Positions 9,989 to 20,351 are shown, counted from the first letter of the stretch. The stretch is 40,863 bases of DNA from an uncultured Bacilli bacterium (GCA_947581765.1 CANPVU010000012.1:1-40863), one strand, 5' to 3'. Notes: generated by a model from the sequence alone, not told the origin. Translations and numbers: made by a program.

Positions 9989-10393
9989 CTAACTTTCAAG
10001 AATTTCATCAAATCTTTTCTTTAATTCTTCTGGCAAATCATTACATTCATATAAAGTTAAAGATGCATTTTTATTTTTATTTTCTATTAAACCACAACGT
10101 AAAAGATTTGATTCATCTGGGTATTTCAAAATGACATATGCATCTTTATCATTTTTATCATCTTTATATTTTATAACCTTTCCTAATTTTCCAACATTAT
10201 CATAACTATTTTCTTTAACTTGATATTTGTAAAGGCCATCTTCTTCTTTAATTTGATACATGCAATTACCAAAACAATGCTTAGTATCAATAAAATCAGG
10301 TGCAAGATATGGAACAAAAAGTATTGACAAAAAAACTAATGGTAGTGTAATCAAATTTAAAATTATAATAATAATATATTTTATTTTTCCCAT
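9989..10393 (-). CDS. Small membrane-anchored protein of unknown function
   Basis: N-terminal TM followed by a soluble domain; 3 nt from the RDD gene. Confidence 0.5.
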   Translation of the reverse strand: MGKIKYIIIIILNLITLPLVFLSILFVPYLAPDFIDTKHCFGNCMYQIKEEDGLYKYQVKENSYDNVGKLGKVIKYKDDKNDKDAYVILKYPDESNLLRCGLIENKNKNASLTLYECNDLPEELKKRFDEILES

Positions 10394-10516
10394 ATTTTTC
10401 CCTCTATCCTGTTACCGAATAATAAAACTCTATATAATATATTACATCATATCCTTTAGTGAAATACTCAATATTAATTTCATTATCAATTTTAAATTTT
10501 CCATAATATATCATTT

Positions 10517-10558
10517 TTAAATTTCATTAATATGGAACCCACATTTATTACAATTCAT
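10517..10558 (-). pseudogene. Vestigial 5' end of a zinc-ribbon gene
   Basis: ATG AAT TGT AAT AAA TGT GGG TTC CAT ATT AAT GAA ATT TAA = MNCNKCGFHINEI*, nearly identical to MNCNNCGFHVNEN of the 8539..9501 protein. Confidence 0.6.
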
Positions 10559-10564
10559 ACATGC

Positions 10565-11242
10565 TTATCCAAAATACCTTAATTTATCTTTTGTAATATT
10601 AATATTATAATCATTTCTTACTTTTTCAAAGTTTTCTTCACTATTACCTACTAATATCTTTTTATTTTTTAAAAATAAAAATGATTCTAATGATGAATAA
10701 CTATAATTAAAAAATTTGATTTTACTGCTATCATATAGTAATCTTACAACCTTATTTGTTTTTAAAATTAATATCAAAGACTGATCATACTTAATTGAAT
10801 CAACAATGTTACTTCTCCCCTGACCCGTAAAATATCTTGAAAAATTATATTTTTTATATATTAATATAATATCACTATACATAAATGAAATATTAGTTTT
10901 TAACAAATAAATTTTATTTTCAGTAAATATATATTCCCCTTTGCAATATAAAATAATTTTTTCAAGTTCTTCTTTATCCTCTTTTGTTATTTCTTTCATT
11001 CTGTTATTTAAAATTCTTGTTTCATATTTTATTGTATAAATATTTAACGCATCAATAACAAAACATATCATAAAAACAAAAGAAATAGAAGTTAATAAAT
11101 TAAACTTTGGAAATAAATAATAATAGATTAGAAAAAATACAATACTATTAATAAATGTAATAATAGTTCTTATTTTAGCATTTTTTAACTTAATTTTATA
11201 TTCTAAGTTTATTCCTTCAATACTATTCATTTTATCCTCCAA
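10565..11242 (-). CDS. Two-TM YcxB-like membrane protein (paralog of 7684..8292)
   Basis: FMYSDIILIYKKYN and NKKILVGNSEENFEKVRNDYNINI. Confidence 0.6.
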   Translation of the reverse strand: MEDKMNSIEGINLEYKIKLKNAKIRTIITFINSIVFFLIYYYLFPKFNLLTSISFVFMICFVIDALNIYTIKYETRILNNRMKEITKEDKEELEKIILYCKGEYIFTENKIYLLKTNISFMYSDIILIYKKYNFSRYFTGQGRSNIVDSIKYDQSLILILKTNKVVRLLYDSSKIKFFNYSYSSLESFLFLKNKKILVGNSEENFEKVRNDYNINITKDKLRYFG

Positions 11243-11383
11243 TAGTGTTACTATTAATTCATTAAATATATTATATAATAAAAAATTTATAGAATTTTAT
11301 ATTTTTTTATTCATTTCATTTTTGTACTACTACACTAAATTTTAAAAATAATAATTTACAAATTTTTGTTGCTAGAACTTACT

Positions 11384-11974
11384 CTATTTTTCATCTACAA
11401 TTGTTATTTTCATTTCTTCAGTTTTACAATCTTCTTTTAAACAATAATCCACTTTTACTTTTATACTATCTTTAAATGTTTCTTTGGTTGTTCTAATGAA
11501 AGAATCACTTTCACCATAATAACCACCATGACCATCTTCTTCACCTAAAGTACCATAATCATATAGTGAAACATTTTTATACTTTTCAAGAGTTTGATCT
11601 GGTTTATCAGATATAAGACCAGCAAATAATTCATCGTTGAAATATACACTTACTGTATATCTTATATCTTTATCCATAGTTCCTTTTATATTAAAATTAG
11701 TAATTAATAATCCTCTATCATTTCCATTATAATATGCTTTTCCAGTTTGGAAATAAAAATGTTCTGACTCCCCAATAAATTTATACGTATAATCTTTAAA
11801 CATTTCTTTTTCAGTTTTATCTATATATGTTACTTTTATATCACTATTACTATTAGTTTTAGAACATCCAGATATAAAAACAACAAATAATAATAAAAAT
11901 AATAAAACATTTTTTTTCATATACTTCCTCCATTTTTTATAACTACTTAACCAAATTCTTTTAATATTTAGCAA
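11384..11974 (-). CDS. Lipoprotein of unknown function
   Basis: MKKNVLLFLLLFVVFISGC lipobox (likely internal start). Confidence 0.7.
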   Translation of the reverse strand: MLNIKRIWLSSYKKWRKYMKKNVLLFLLLFVVFISGCSKTNSNSDIKVTYIDKTEKEMFKDYTYKFIGESEHFYFQTGKAYYNGNDRGLLITNFNIKGTMDKDIRYTVSVYFNDELFAGLISDKPDQTLEKYKNVSLYDYGTLGEEDGHGGYYGESDSFIRTTKETFKDSIKVKVDYCLKEDCKTEEMKITIVDEK

Positions 11975-11999
11975 ACATTATTTTCTATAACACGTGTAG

Positions 12000-12824
12000 T
12001 TAATTATTACCATTTTCCATTTTAACTAATAATTCTTTTAATTTCGATGTATCAACTGTTTTTCCATCAAAAATATCAATATTCAAGCTTTGTTTTTCAA
12101 TAATCTCTTTTTCTAATAATAATAAATTATTATAATCTTCTATTTGATCTTTAGTTGCCTCATTATCATTAACTAAATTTGATAAGAATTCTCCATCCTT
12201 ATTTATATAATCAATTTTAACAAATTTAATATTTCCATTATATATCATATATCCAACTCTAAATACACCATTTCCACTTTCAATATCTAAAGAGCTTGCA
12301 GCAGATAAATAATCATATTTTCCATGAGATACTTCTTCTTCATTTAAACTTGCTTTGTATAATTCAACAACTAAATTTTCATCAATAGTTTTCAATTCTA
12401 ATTCTTTCAATTTAGATTCAAAATTTTCTTCATTAAATGAACCAGAATCTAAAAAATCCGATAATTTAAGATATTCTTGTTTAGTTTTTTCTCCATTTAA
12501 TAATGTATATATACCTGGTTCCATGGTATTAATTATTTCACCAGTTTGACTATCAGTCACTGGTATATAAAATTTATCATTAGTATCTTTTTTCAGTAAA
12601 TCTATACCATTAAATTCACGTCCATTAATTTTGGTAAAATTTCCACTATCATCTTTTTGATAATAAGTACAAAAATAATAAATCCAATTATCATTTTCTT
12701 TATACGAACATTTTTCTAATGAATATACCTCGTTATCTTCTTCTATTTTTTTATCATTTTTACAACCAGTTAAACCAATTAAAACAAAGCCACATAATAA
12801 CAAACTTAATAATATTTTTTTCAT
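12000..12824 (-). CDS. Lipoprotein of unknown function
   Basis: MKKILLSLLLCGFVLIGLTGCK lipobox. Confidence 0.7.
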   Translation of the reverse strand: MKKILLSLLLCGFVLIGLTGCKNDKKIEEDNEVYSLEKCSYKENDNWIYYFCTYYQKDDSGNFTKINGREFNGIDLLKKDTNDKFYIPVTDSQTGEIINTMEPGIYTLLNGEKTKQEYLKLSDFLDSGSFNEENFESKLKELELKTIDENLVVELYKASLNEEEVSHGKYDYLSAASSLDIESGNGVFRVGYMIYNGNIKFVKIDYINKDGEFLSNLVNDNEATKDQIEDYNNLLLLEKEIIEKQSLNIDIFDGKTVDTSKLKELLVKMENGNN

Positions 12825-12898
12825 ATACTCACTCCAATTCTTTTACATATATATATATTTTATATAATTATATCAATTTTTACTTTTATATCAAAATA

Positions 12899-13515
12899 CT
12901 ATTCCTGTTGATATATTTGGCACTGATAATTAATTAATGAACATTTAAATGATTTTCTAACATTATGTTCACCATCAAATATTATTCCAGAAAAATATAT
13001 AAAATCATCTTCAATATTATACTCAATATGCTCTGGGAATATTGCTTGATTATCAACAGTATAAGTTATCTCTTTAAATTTACTATCTCTACCATTTAAT
13101 TCAACTTCAAATGAATCGTGACCCTTTCCAACTCCATATAATTTATTTTTATAGAATCGATATTGATCAGATTTATATACAAAAGTTCCAGCAGATTCGA
13201 ATGTGTTTAATAAAATATAGTCATCAGGACCAACTTTATAAAATAAACCAGTAATAGCAGATTCAGAAGGATATTTTGTTACATCTGCTAAAACATATTC
13301 TTCTTTTTTACCATTGGAATCTATATAAAAATATTGGTTTAAATCTTTTCCAATCAAATCATAATGTTCAAAATCATCAGTTTCTTTTTTTGAATCGCAA
13401 CCACATAACAAAGTACTAACACATACTAATAATAATAAAATTTTCTTCATAAAAACATCTCCTAAAACATTTCTTATATTATATATAATTATAACATACA
13501 CTAAAATAAATATAA
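12899..13515 (-). repeat. Long direct repeat copy A (lipoprotein gene plus upstream region)
   Basis: Near-identical to about 14297-14920; 13169-13322 identical to 14573-14726. Confidence 0.85.
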
Positions 13516-13540
13516 AATATTGACTAATAAAATTTAACAT
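12899..13540 (-). CDS. Lipoprotein (duplicate A); likely start at internal MKKILLLLVC
   Basis: MKKILLLLVCVSTLLCGCDS lipobox; highly similar to 14300..14905. Confidence 0.7.
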   Translation of the reverse strand: MLNFISQYFIFILVYVIIIYNIRNVLGDVFMKKILLLLVCVSTLLCGCDSKKETDDFEHYDLIGKDLNQYFYIDSNGKKEEYVLADVTKYPSESAITGLFYKVGPDDYILLNTFESAGTFVYKSDQYRFYKNKLYGVGKGHDSFEVELNGRDSKFKEITYTVDNQAIFPEHIEYNIEDDFIYFSGIIFDGEHNVRKSFKCSLINYQCQIYQQE

Positions 13541-13592
13541 ATATAAATCAATTAAACTTAAATAATTATTTATTTGTTTAAAAAATTTTTTT

Positions 13593-14207
13593 GTGATAAA
13601 ATTAGACCTAGATGGAGGAGACTATTTCATGAAAAAAATATATATAATTTTTTTAGTAGGTATTATTTTTTTAATTTCAGGTTGTAACAAAAAAGAACAA
13701 AATAAGAATTTATATAATATACAAGATTTAGAAGTTTTATCTGGAAATGGTGAATATCTTTTTGGGCCCGATGAAAGAGCTTCATACTCAATTTATAGAA
13801 AAAAATCTGACGAAAAATATGAAAAAGTATGTCATACATCTATTCAAGCTAATATATTAAAAGAACATCCAGATATAGAATTTAAATATATTTGGACAAA
13901 AAGCTTTATTTACATATTTATGAGACATCAAAATAGTGTAGTAAAATATGATTTAAATAATTGTGAAAAAGTTGAAGCAACTTATCTAGTTCCTGATTAC
14001 AATCCTGAGAATTTTCGCAGTCCGAATATTAATGATAGATTTGCTTTAGAATTAGATGCTTTAGGAAAAGATGATAAATATATATATTACAAGTATCTTG
14101 ATGTTTATAAAAAATGGCATTATATGAGAATTGACTTAAACTTAACTAAAGTTGAAAAAATTAATTCATCAGATGTACCAGATGAATTAAATAAAAATAA
14201 AGACTAA
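13593..14207 (+). CDS. Lipoprotein, opposite orientation; likely start at MKKIYIIFLV (about 13629)
   Basis: FLISGC lipobox, GGAGGA RBS upstream of the internal ATG. Confidence 0.7.
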   Translation: MIKLDLDGGDYFMKKIYIIFLVGIIFLISGCNKKEQNKNLYNIQDLEVLSGNGEYLFGPDERASYSIYRKKSDEKYEKVCHTSIQANILKEHPDIEFKYIWTKSFIYIFMRHQNSVVKYDLNNCEKVEATYLVPDYNPENFRSPNINDRFALELDALGKDDKYIYYKYLDVYKKWHYMRIDLNLTKVEKINSSDVPDELNKNKD

Positions 14208-14231
14208 TGTTGTAAATTATATTTAAAAGAT

Positions 14232-14282
14232 AAAAATAAAATCAAGGGAAAACTAAATTAGTTTATCTATACCTTGATTTTT
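14232..14282. terminator. Bidirectional terminator
   Basis: AAAATCAAGG ... CCTTGATTTTTATT stem flanked by A/T tracts between convergent genes. Confidence 0.55.
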
Positions 14283-14296
14283 ATTATGCTATTAAA

Positions 14297-14920
14297 ATAC
14301 TATTGGCTTTGAACAATTTGACATTGATAATTAATTAATGAACATTTAAATGATGTTCTAATATCATGTTCACCATCAAACATTAGTCCAGATAAATATA
14401 TAAAATCATCATCAATCTTAGAACTAATACTTTCTGGGAATATTGAATGATTATCAAGAGTATAAGTTATTTCTTTAAATTTACTATCTCTACCATTTAA
14501 TTCAACTTCAAATGACCCGTGACCCTTTCCTACTCCATATAATTTATTTTTATAAAATTGATATTTAGCTGTAGATTTATATACAAAAGTTCCAGCAGAT
14601 TCGAATGTGTTTAATAAAATATAGTCATCAGGACCAACTTTATAAAATAAACCAGTAATAGCAGATTCAGAAGGATATTTTGTTACATCTGCTAAAACAT
14701 ATTCTTCTTTTTTACCATTGGAATCTGTATAAAAATATTGGTTTAAATCTTTTCCAACCAAATCATAATGTTCAAAATCATCAGTTTCTTTTTTTGAATT
14801 GCACCCACATAACAAAATACTAACACATATTAATAATAATAAAATTTTCTTCATTAAAACATCTCCTAAAACATTTTTTACATTATATATAATTATAACA
14901 TACACTAAAATAAATATGAA
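14297..14920 (-). repeat. Long direct repeat copy B
   Basis: See 12899..13515. Confidence 0.85.
14300..14905 (-). CDS. Lipoprotein (duplicate B); likely start at internal MKKILLLLIC
   Basis: MKKILLLLICVSILLCGCNS lipobox; paralog of duplicate A. Confidence 0.7.
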   Translation of the reverse strand: MYVIIIYNVKNVLGDVLMKKILLLLICVSILLCGCNSKKETDDFEHYDLVGKDLNQYFYTDSNGKKEEYVLADVTKYPSESAITGLFYKVGPDDYILLNTFESAGTFVYKSTAKYQFYKNKLYGVGKGHGSFEVELNGRDSKFKEITYTLDNHSIFPESISSKIDDDFIYLSGLMFDGEHDIRTSFKCSLINYQCQIVQSQ

Positions 14921-14956
14921 ATGTTGGTTAATAAATAATTATCTTCTAAAAAACTA

Positions 14957-15544
14957 TTAACTTTTTTTGTTAATAGTTTTTACTTTCTTATCTACTTTAT
15001 TTTTATTCATTATTTTATTTATTATAAATGCTGGTATATATTCAAACAAAGTAAATACAAATACTACCATAATAGCATCCACATAATTAGGTGTTTTATC
15101 TAATCCTAAAGATGATATTCCATATAGTTCTCTTATTGTACAATAGTTTAAAAATATTAAAAATAAAATATATAACATAGGTATACTAAGAACTATATCT
15201 TTACTCTTAATATTAAATTTAATTGTAAATATTATTGTAGGTATTACTATAAATAGTATAGTATTAAAAAACCATACTAATAATTTTAAATTATATATGT
15301 ACTGAGATTCAATAAATACAGTTAATATGAATATAACTATATTCATAACTATTAACTGCCAATATTTCTTTAAAAATTTTAATATAATTATCAATAATTT
15401 CTTTAAAAAAGTTTTTATCTTATCTAGAATAATGCCTATGGGTTTAGTTTCAGTTTTATTTACATTTTTTGAATTTATAACTTTAACGTTTTTTTCATTT
15501 TTTTTACCAGTTACTCTTTTTGTTGCATTACTTTTACTACTCAT
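14957..15544 (-). CDS. Multi-pass membrane protein of unknown function
   Basis: Lys/Asn-rich N-terminus followed by about four TM helices; AGGTGAT RBS. Confidence 0.5.
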   Translation of the reverse strand: MSSKSNATKRVTGKKNEKNVKVINSKNVNKTETKPIGIILDKIKTFLKKLLIIILKFLKKYWQLIVMNIVIFILTVFIESQYIYNLKLLVWFFNTILFIVIPTIIFTIKFNIKSKDIVLSIPMLYILFLIFLNYCTIRELYGISSLGLDKTPNYVDAIMVVFVFTLFEYIPAFIINKIMNKNKVDKKVKTINKKS

Positions 15545-15619
15545 ATCATCACCTAAAATAATTATACTACTTTTTTTATAAAAATGATATAATAAAAGAA
15601 TAGAAGATTGGTGATATAA

Positions 15620-16861
15620 ATGAAGTATAAAACAGAGATTATTATTACTCTAATTATAAGTGCATTGATATTATTTTTAAAATATATAAATGTTCTTCAA
15701 GTAGAAAATTATTTAGGTAGACCAATTTCTATTATTTTATTAATAATAATATTTAGTTTTTTATCAATATTAATTCAAAGAAATATAGATAAAAATTATA
15801 GTAAAGAAAATATAAATCATTATAACTTAGATATCTTAAAATATATATGCGCTATACTAATTATCATTTTACATCTAAGACCATTTTTATCTGTTTTTGA
15901 TTCATTAGATTTAGCATTCAATAATATTATTACTAGAATATGTGTCCCCATGTTTTTCATAATATCAGGATATTTTATTTCAATTAAAGAAAAAAATAAA
16001 CCTAATTATATAAAAGAATATATAAAAAGAACAATATCATTATATATAATATGGAGTATTATATATGTTCCTATTATTATTTTAGAAATTATTAATAATT
16101 TTGATTTTATAAATCAATATATCCCTCAAAATATATCTTTACCAATACTTATTATATTATTTATATTATTACTTCCAATAGCTATTATTATTGCTTTATT
16201 ATATAGTGGTATATATTATCACTTATGGTATTTTCCAGCACTACTTTTATCTTTAATTGTATTAAATAAATGGAAAAAAAGATTTAATATTAAAATATTA
16301 CTTGTTATATCATTTTTCTTATTACTATTTGGTGCAACAGAAACATATTATGGAGTATTACCAGTAAGTATACAAAATATAATATCTCACTATTATGATA
16401 TATTCTTTACTACTAGAAATTTCTTATTTTTCGGATTATTCTATGTAGTATTTGGATATTATATTGGAAATAAAAAGAAAGTTTATTCAAAATATTGTTT
16501 TGAAAAATTAATTATATCTTTTATATTTCTTATTTTTGAAGGAATATTTTTACATGATACAGCTAGATTAAATAGTAATATATTATTATCTTGTATACCT
16601 CTTTCATACTATTTATTTATATCAGTTATATATTTTAATAAACCAAATAAGAAAAAAATTAATTTTAATTTTAGAGAATTATCTAAATATTATTACTTAA
16701 TACATCCTGCTATTATATGTTTATATAATATAATACTAAGAATATTTAATTTACAACAAGGTGTTTATCTGCAAATATTTGTTATAATTATGTCTACTCA
16801 TATATTATCATTATTTATTATATATTTTAAAAAGTTATATAAACAAAGATTAGTTATATAA
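15620..16861 (+). CDS. Acyltransferase family 3 (O-acyltransferase-like) membrane protein
   Basis: YNLDILKYICAILIIILHLRPF ... RICVPMFFIISGYFI. Confidence 0.8.
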   Translation: MKYKTEIIITLIISALILFLKYINVLQVENYLGRPISIILLIIIFSFLSILIQRNIDKNYSKENINHYNLDILKYICAILIIILHLRPFLSVFDSLDLAFNNIITRICVPMFFIISGYFISIKEKNKPNYIKEYIKRTISLYIIWSIIYVPIIILEIINNFDFINQYIPQNISLPILIILFILLLPIAIIIALLYSGIYYHLWYFPALLLSLIVLNKWKKRFNIKILLVISFFLLLFGATETYYGVLPVSIQNIISHYYDIFFTTRNFLFFGLFYVVFGYYIGNKKKVYSKYCFEKLIISFIFLIFEGIFLHDTARLNSNILLSCIPLSYYLFISVIYFNKPNKKKINFNFRELSKYYYLIHPAIICLYNIILRIFNLQQGVYLQIFVIIMSTHILSLFIIYFKKLYKQRLVI

Positions 16862-16896
16862 AAAAGAAGACTTCTAACTGGTCTTCTTTTTATTTT
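16861..16896. terminator. Bidirectional terminator between acyltransferase and leuS
   Basis: AAAAAGAAGAC-ttctaactg-GTCTTCTTTTTatttt. Confidence 0.75.
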
Positions 16897-19289
16897 ACAA
16901 CTATATTAACTAATTTTTTAGGAATAACTATTTCTTTTACTACTTGTTTTCCTTCTATATGAGTTTTAACATTATCTATTTCACGTGCTAATGATTTCAT
17001 TTCATCTTCACTAGAATCAGTAGATACTTCAATTTTACCTCTTACTTTACCATTTACTTGTACAACCATTTCATACGTATCATCCATTATTTTATCTGGA
17101 TTATATATTGGCCAACTACTAGTACATAAAGTATCTCCTAATGAACATCTTTCATTTATTTCTTCTGTAATATGAGGTGCAAAAGGATTTAATAAAGTAA
17201 TTAAAGTTCTATAATCCATCTTAGTTATACTATCATGTTTTTCTATTTCATTTAATAAAATCATAAGTGCAGATACTGCTGTATTATAATCTAAGTTTTC
17301 TATATCTTCAGATACCTTCTTTATAGTTTTATTTATAATAACTTCAAGTTCTTTAGTATAACCTTCGTTATCATTTAAAACTTCTTGTAATCTCCATACT
17401 CTATCTAAAAATTTCTTACATCCTTTTAATCCATTTTCATTCCATGCTGCATCTTTACTATAATCTCCTATAAACATTTCATATGTACGTAATGCATCAG
17501 CACCATAATTTTCTATCATATCATTAGGATTTACTACATTACCTTTACTCTTACTCATTTTCTCACCATTTGGTCCTAATATCATACCATGGCTAATACG
17601 TTTAGAAAATGGTTCACTATTTGGTACTAAACCTTGTTCATGTAAGAATATGTTCCAAAATCTAGCATATAATAAATGACGTGTTGCGTGCTCCATACCA
17701 CCATCATATAAGTCTACTTTACCCCAGTATTTCATAGCATCCATATCTGCGATAGCATTATCACATTTAGGTGACATATATCTTAACCAATACCAACTAG
17801 AACCAGCCCAGTTAGGCATTGTATCAGTTTCTCTTTTAGCATCCTTACCACATTTCGGACATTTACAATTAACAAATTCATCTATATTTGCAAGTGGACT
17901 TTCTCCTGTATCAGTTGGTTCATAAGAACTTACATTTGGAAGTACTACTGGTAAGTCTTCATCAGGTACTGGTACCCAACCACAATCTTCACAATAAATC
18001 ATAGGTATTGGTTCTCCCCAGAATCTTTGACGTGAGAATATCCAATCTTGTAATCTATAATTTACTTGACTATGACCTATATTATTTTCTTCTAAGTATT
18101 CAATCATTTTATCTATTGCTTCTTGTTTACCAAGACCATCTAAAAATCCTGAATTAATATGTACTCCATCACCAATATAAGCTTCTTTAGTTATATCTCC
18201 ACCTTCAAGTACTTGAATAATATCAATACCAAATTTTTTAGCAAATGCATAATCTCTTTCATCATGAGCTGGAACTGCCATAATAGCACCTGTTCCATAA
18301 TTTACTAATACATAATCACTTATATATATAGGTATTTCTTTATTATTTATTGGATTGATTGCTACTAATCCTTCTAATTTAACTCCTGTTTTTTCTTTAG
18401 TAGCATCTGTTCTTTCTATTTCACTTTTCTTCTTTGCTTCTTCTTGATATTTATTTACTTCATCTATATTTTCTATTTTATCTTTATATTTTTCTAAATA
18501 TGGATGTTCTGGACTTACTACCATGAATGTAGCACCAAATAATGTATCAGCACGTGTTGTAAATACTTCTAAGTAATCATCTGTATCTTTTAATTTAAAG
18601 TTAACTGATGCTCCAATACTTTTTCCTATCCAATTAACTTGTGCTGTTTTAACTTTATCTAAAAATTCTGTATCAGCTAATCCATCAAGTAATTTATCTG
18701 CATAATTACTCATTCTAAGTACCCATTGATTTTTTAATTTCTTAGTAGTTTGACAACCACATCTTTCACATACTCCACCTTGTGCATCTTCATTAGAAAG
18801 ACCCATCTTACAGTTTGGACACCAATTAATTTCTTTTTCATCTTTATAAGCTAATCCAGCTTTATAAAATTGTAAAAATTGCCATTGTGTCCATTTATAA
18901 TATTCTGGATCTGTTGTTGCAAATTCTCTAGACCAATCAATAGCTAATCCTAATGATTTCATTTGTCCTTTAAATACTTTAATATTTTCTTGTACTGCTT
19001 CACTTGGATGTATATGATTTTTTATAGCGTATTGTTCAGCTGGTGCTCCAAAAGCATCCCATCCCATTGGGAATAATACATTGTAGTTATTTGCTCTTTT
19101 AAATCTTGCTTGTACATCAGATGCTGTATATACACGACCATGACCTACATGTAACCCTACTCCTGATGGATATGGAAATTCTACCAACATATAAAATTTC
19201 TTTTTATTTTCATCCATTTCAACTTTAAAACTTTGATTATCATCCCAATATTTTTGCCATTTTTTTTCTATTTCACTAAAATTATACAT
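16890..19289 (-). CDS. leuS: Leucyl-tRNA synthetase
   Basis: FPYPSGVGLHVGH (HIGH), KMSKSKGN (KMSKS), editing-domain TTRADTLFGATF; 799 aa. Confidence 0.97.
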   Translation of the reverse strand: MYNFSEIEKKWQKYWDDNQSFKVEMDENKKKFYMLVEFPYPSGVGLHVGHGRVYTASDVQARFKRANNYNVLFPMGWDAFGAPAEQYAIKNHIHPSEAVQENIKVFKGQMKSLGLAIDWSREFATTDPEYYKWTQWQFLQFYKAGLAYKDEKEINWCPNCKMGLSNEDAQGGVCERCGCQTTKKLKNQWVLRMSNYADKLLDGLADTEFLDKVKTAQVNWIGKSIGASVNFKLKDTDDYLEVFTTRADTLFGATFMVVSPEHPYLEKYKDKIENIDEVNKYQEEAKKKSEIERTDATKEKTGVKLEGLVAINPINNKEIPIYISDYVLVNYGTGAIMAVPAHDERDYAFAKKFGIDIIQVLEGGDITKEAYIGDGVHINSGFLDGLGKQEAIDKMIEYLEENNIGHSQVNYRLQDWIFSRQRFWGEPIPMIYCEDCGWVPVPDEDLPVVLPNVSSYEPTDTGESPLANIDEFVNCKCPKCGKDAKRETDTMPNWAGSSWYWLRYMSPKCDNAIADMDAMKYWGKVDLYDGGMEHATRHLLYARFWNIFLHEQGLVPNSEPFSKRISHGMILGPNGEKMSKSKGNVVNPNDMIENYGADALRTYEMFIGDYSKDAAWNENGLKGCKKFLDRVWRLQEVLNDNEGYTKELEVIINKTIKKVSEDIENLDYNTAVSALMILLNEIEKHDSITKMDYRTLITLLNPFAPHITEEINERCSLGDTLCTSSWPIYNPDKIMDDTYEMVVQVNGKVRGKIEVSTDSSEDEMKSLAREIDNVKTHIEGKQVVKEIVIPKKLVNIVVK

Positions 19290-19290
19290 A

Positions 19291-19656
19291 CTATCTTCCT
19301 TTCTTATTTATAATTTTTCCAATTAGTTTATAACCAATAAGTATAAATGGTAATAAAAGTATTAATGTTAATACACAACTAAGTATTATCCATACATAAA
19401 AATTAGATACAAAATTTTCTAAAATTAATACTAATGTAGCTACTAAAGATATTATTAATGAATTAACAAGTGCTAATAAGTTAACTACTTTTTTAAATTC
19501 TACTTTTTCTATGTCTATCTTACCTATATTACACAGCAGTAAAATATCCTTACTAGATTTCATTTTATTTAATGCTCTTTTTTTTCTTACAACAAATATA
19601 GTATATATTAAATATATTATTATAAATGATGTTAAAAAAAATATTAAATATTCCAT
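19291..19656 (-). CDS. Small membrane protein between T-box and leuS
   Basis: Three TM segments; 1 nt from the leuS start, downstream of the T-box leader. Confidence 0.6.
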   Translation of the reverse strand: MEYLIFFLTSFIIIYLIYTIFVVRKKRALNKMKSSKDILLLCNIGKIDIEKVEFKKVVNLLALVNSLIISLVATLVLILENFVSNFYVWIILSCVLTLILLLPFILIGYKLIGKIINKKGR

Positions 19657-19671
19657 AACTCCTCCATATAC

Positions 19672-19890
19672 AAAAAAAGTATTATGATTAGGGACGAATA
19701 TTCCGTGGTACCACCCTATTTCATAATACTATTATGCACTCTAATCTTTAACGCAGATATACGTATTATACTTATCATATAAAAAGCTCCAAAGTAAGTT
19801 CATAATATTATATTAAAAGTTTTCACCAACCACTTTTTCTCTATATAATACTTTATTACTACTACTCTTCTTCATCGCCATCTAATTGAT
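19672..19890 (-). promoter_or_regulatory. T-box leader, Leu specifier (CUU)
   Basis: Minus strand: GATGAAGAAGAGTAGTAG ... GAA-CTT-ACTTTGGAGC (specifier 19798-19796) ... AGGGTGGTACCACGG antiterminator motif, then AGTATTATGA...TCATAATACTTTTTTT terminator; precedes leuS. Confidence 0.93.
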
Positions 19891-19943
19891 ATTATAATAT
19901 ATGTTTTATAAATATGCAATATTTAAATTTTATATTTTATAAA

Positions 19944-20342
19944 TTAACTATTAGATTTATTTAGTTTATAAACAGTCTCATATTCATTCTTATTAGATAT
20001 ATCATCTATATTACTAAATGTATAATCACTATTTATAGATAAAATATCATCATTACTTATATTAATAATATAATATCTTTCATCATAATTATTATAGTAT
20101 TTAAAATCTAATTTATCTATGCTATGTATATTTATATTTAACATATCATTTATAAGTCTAACTATATTATTTTCATTAATTAAACCTTTAGATATATTAA
20201 CACTTGGTAATAAATTATTATGTAATAATATCTTATCATTAATAATACATATATATTTTATATTAACAGTACTATTTAATATATCATCTATTTGTTTATT
20301 ACTCTCATTTAATTTATTTTCTAAATCTTTATATTCATCCAT
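19944..20342 (-). CDS. Nudix-like protein with degenerate Nudix box, coupled to the 1383-aa gene
   Basis: YICIINDKILLHN ... RLINDMLNI (vs REUxEExGU) ... YYNNYDERYYIINI; 10 nt downstream of 20352. Confidence 0.45.
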   Translation of the reverse strand: MDEYKDLENKLNESNKQIDDILNSTVNIKYICIINDKILLHNNLLPSVNISKGLINENNIVRLINDMLNINIHSIDKLDFKYYNNYDERYYIINISNDDILSINSDYTFSNIDDISNKNEYETVYKLNKSNS

Positions 20343-20351
20343 GTTAATCTC

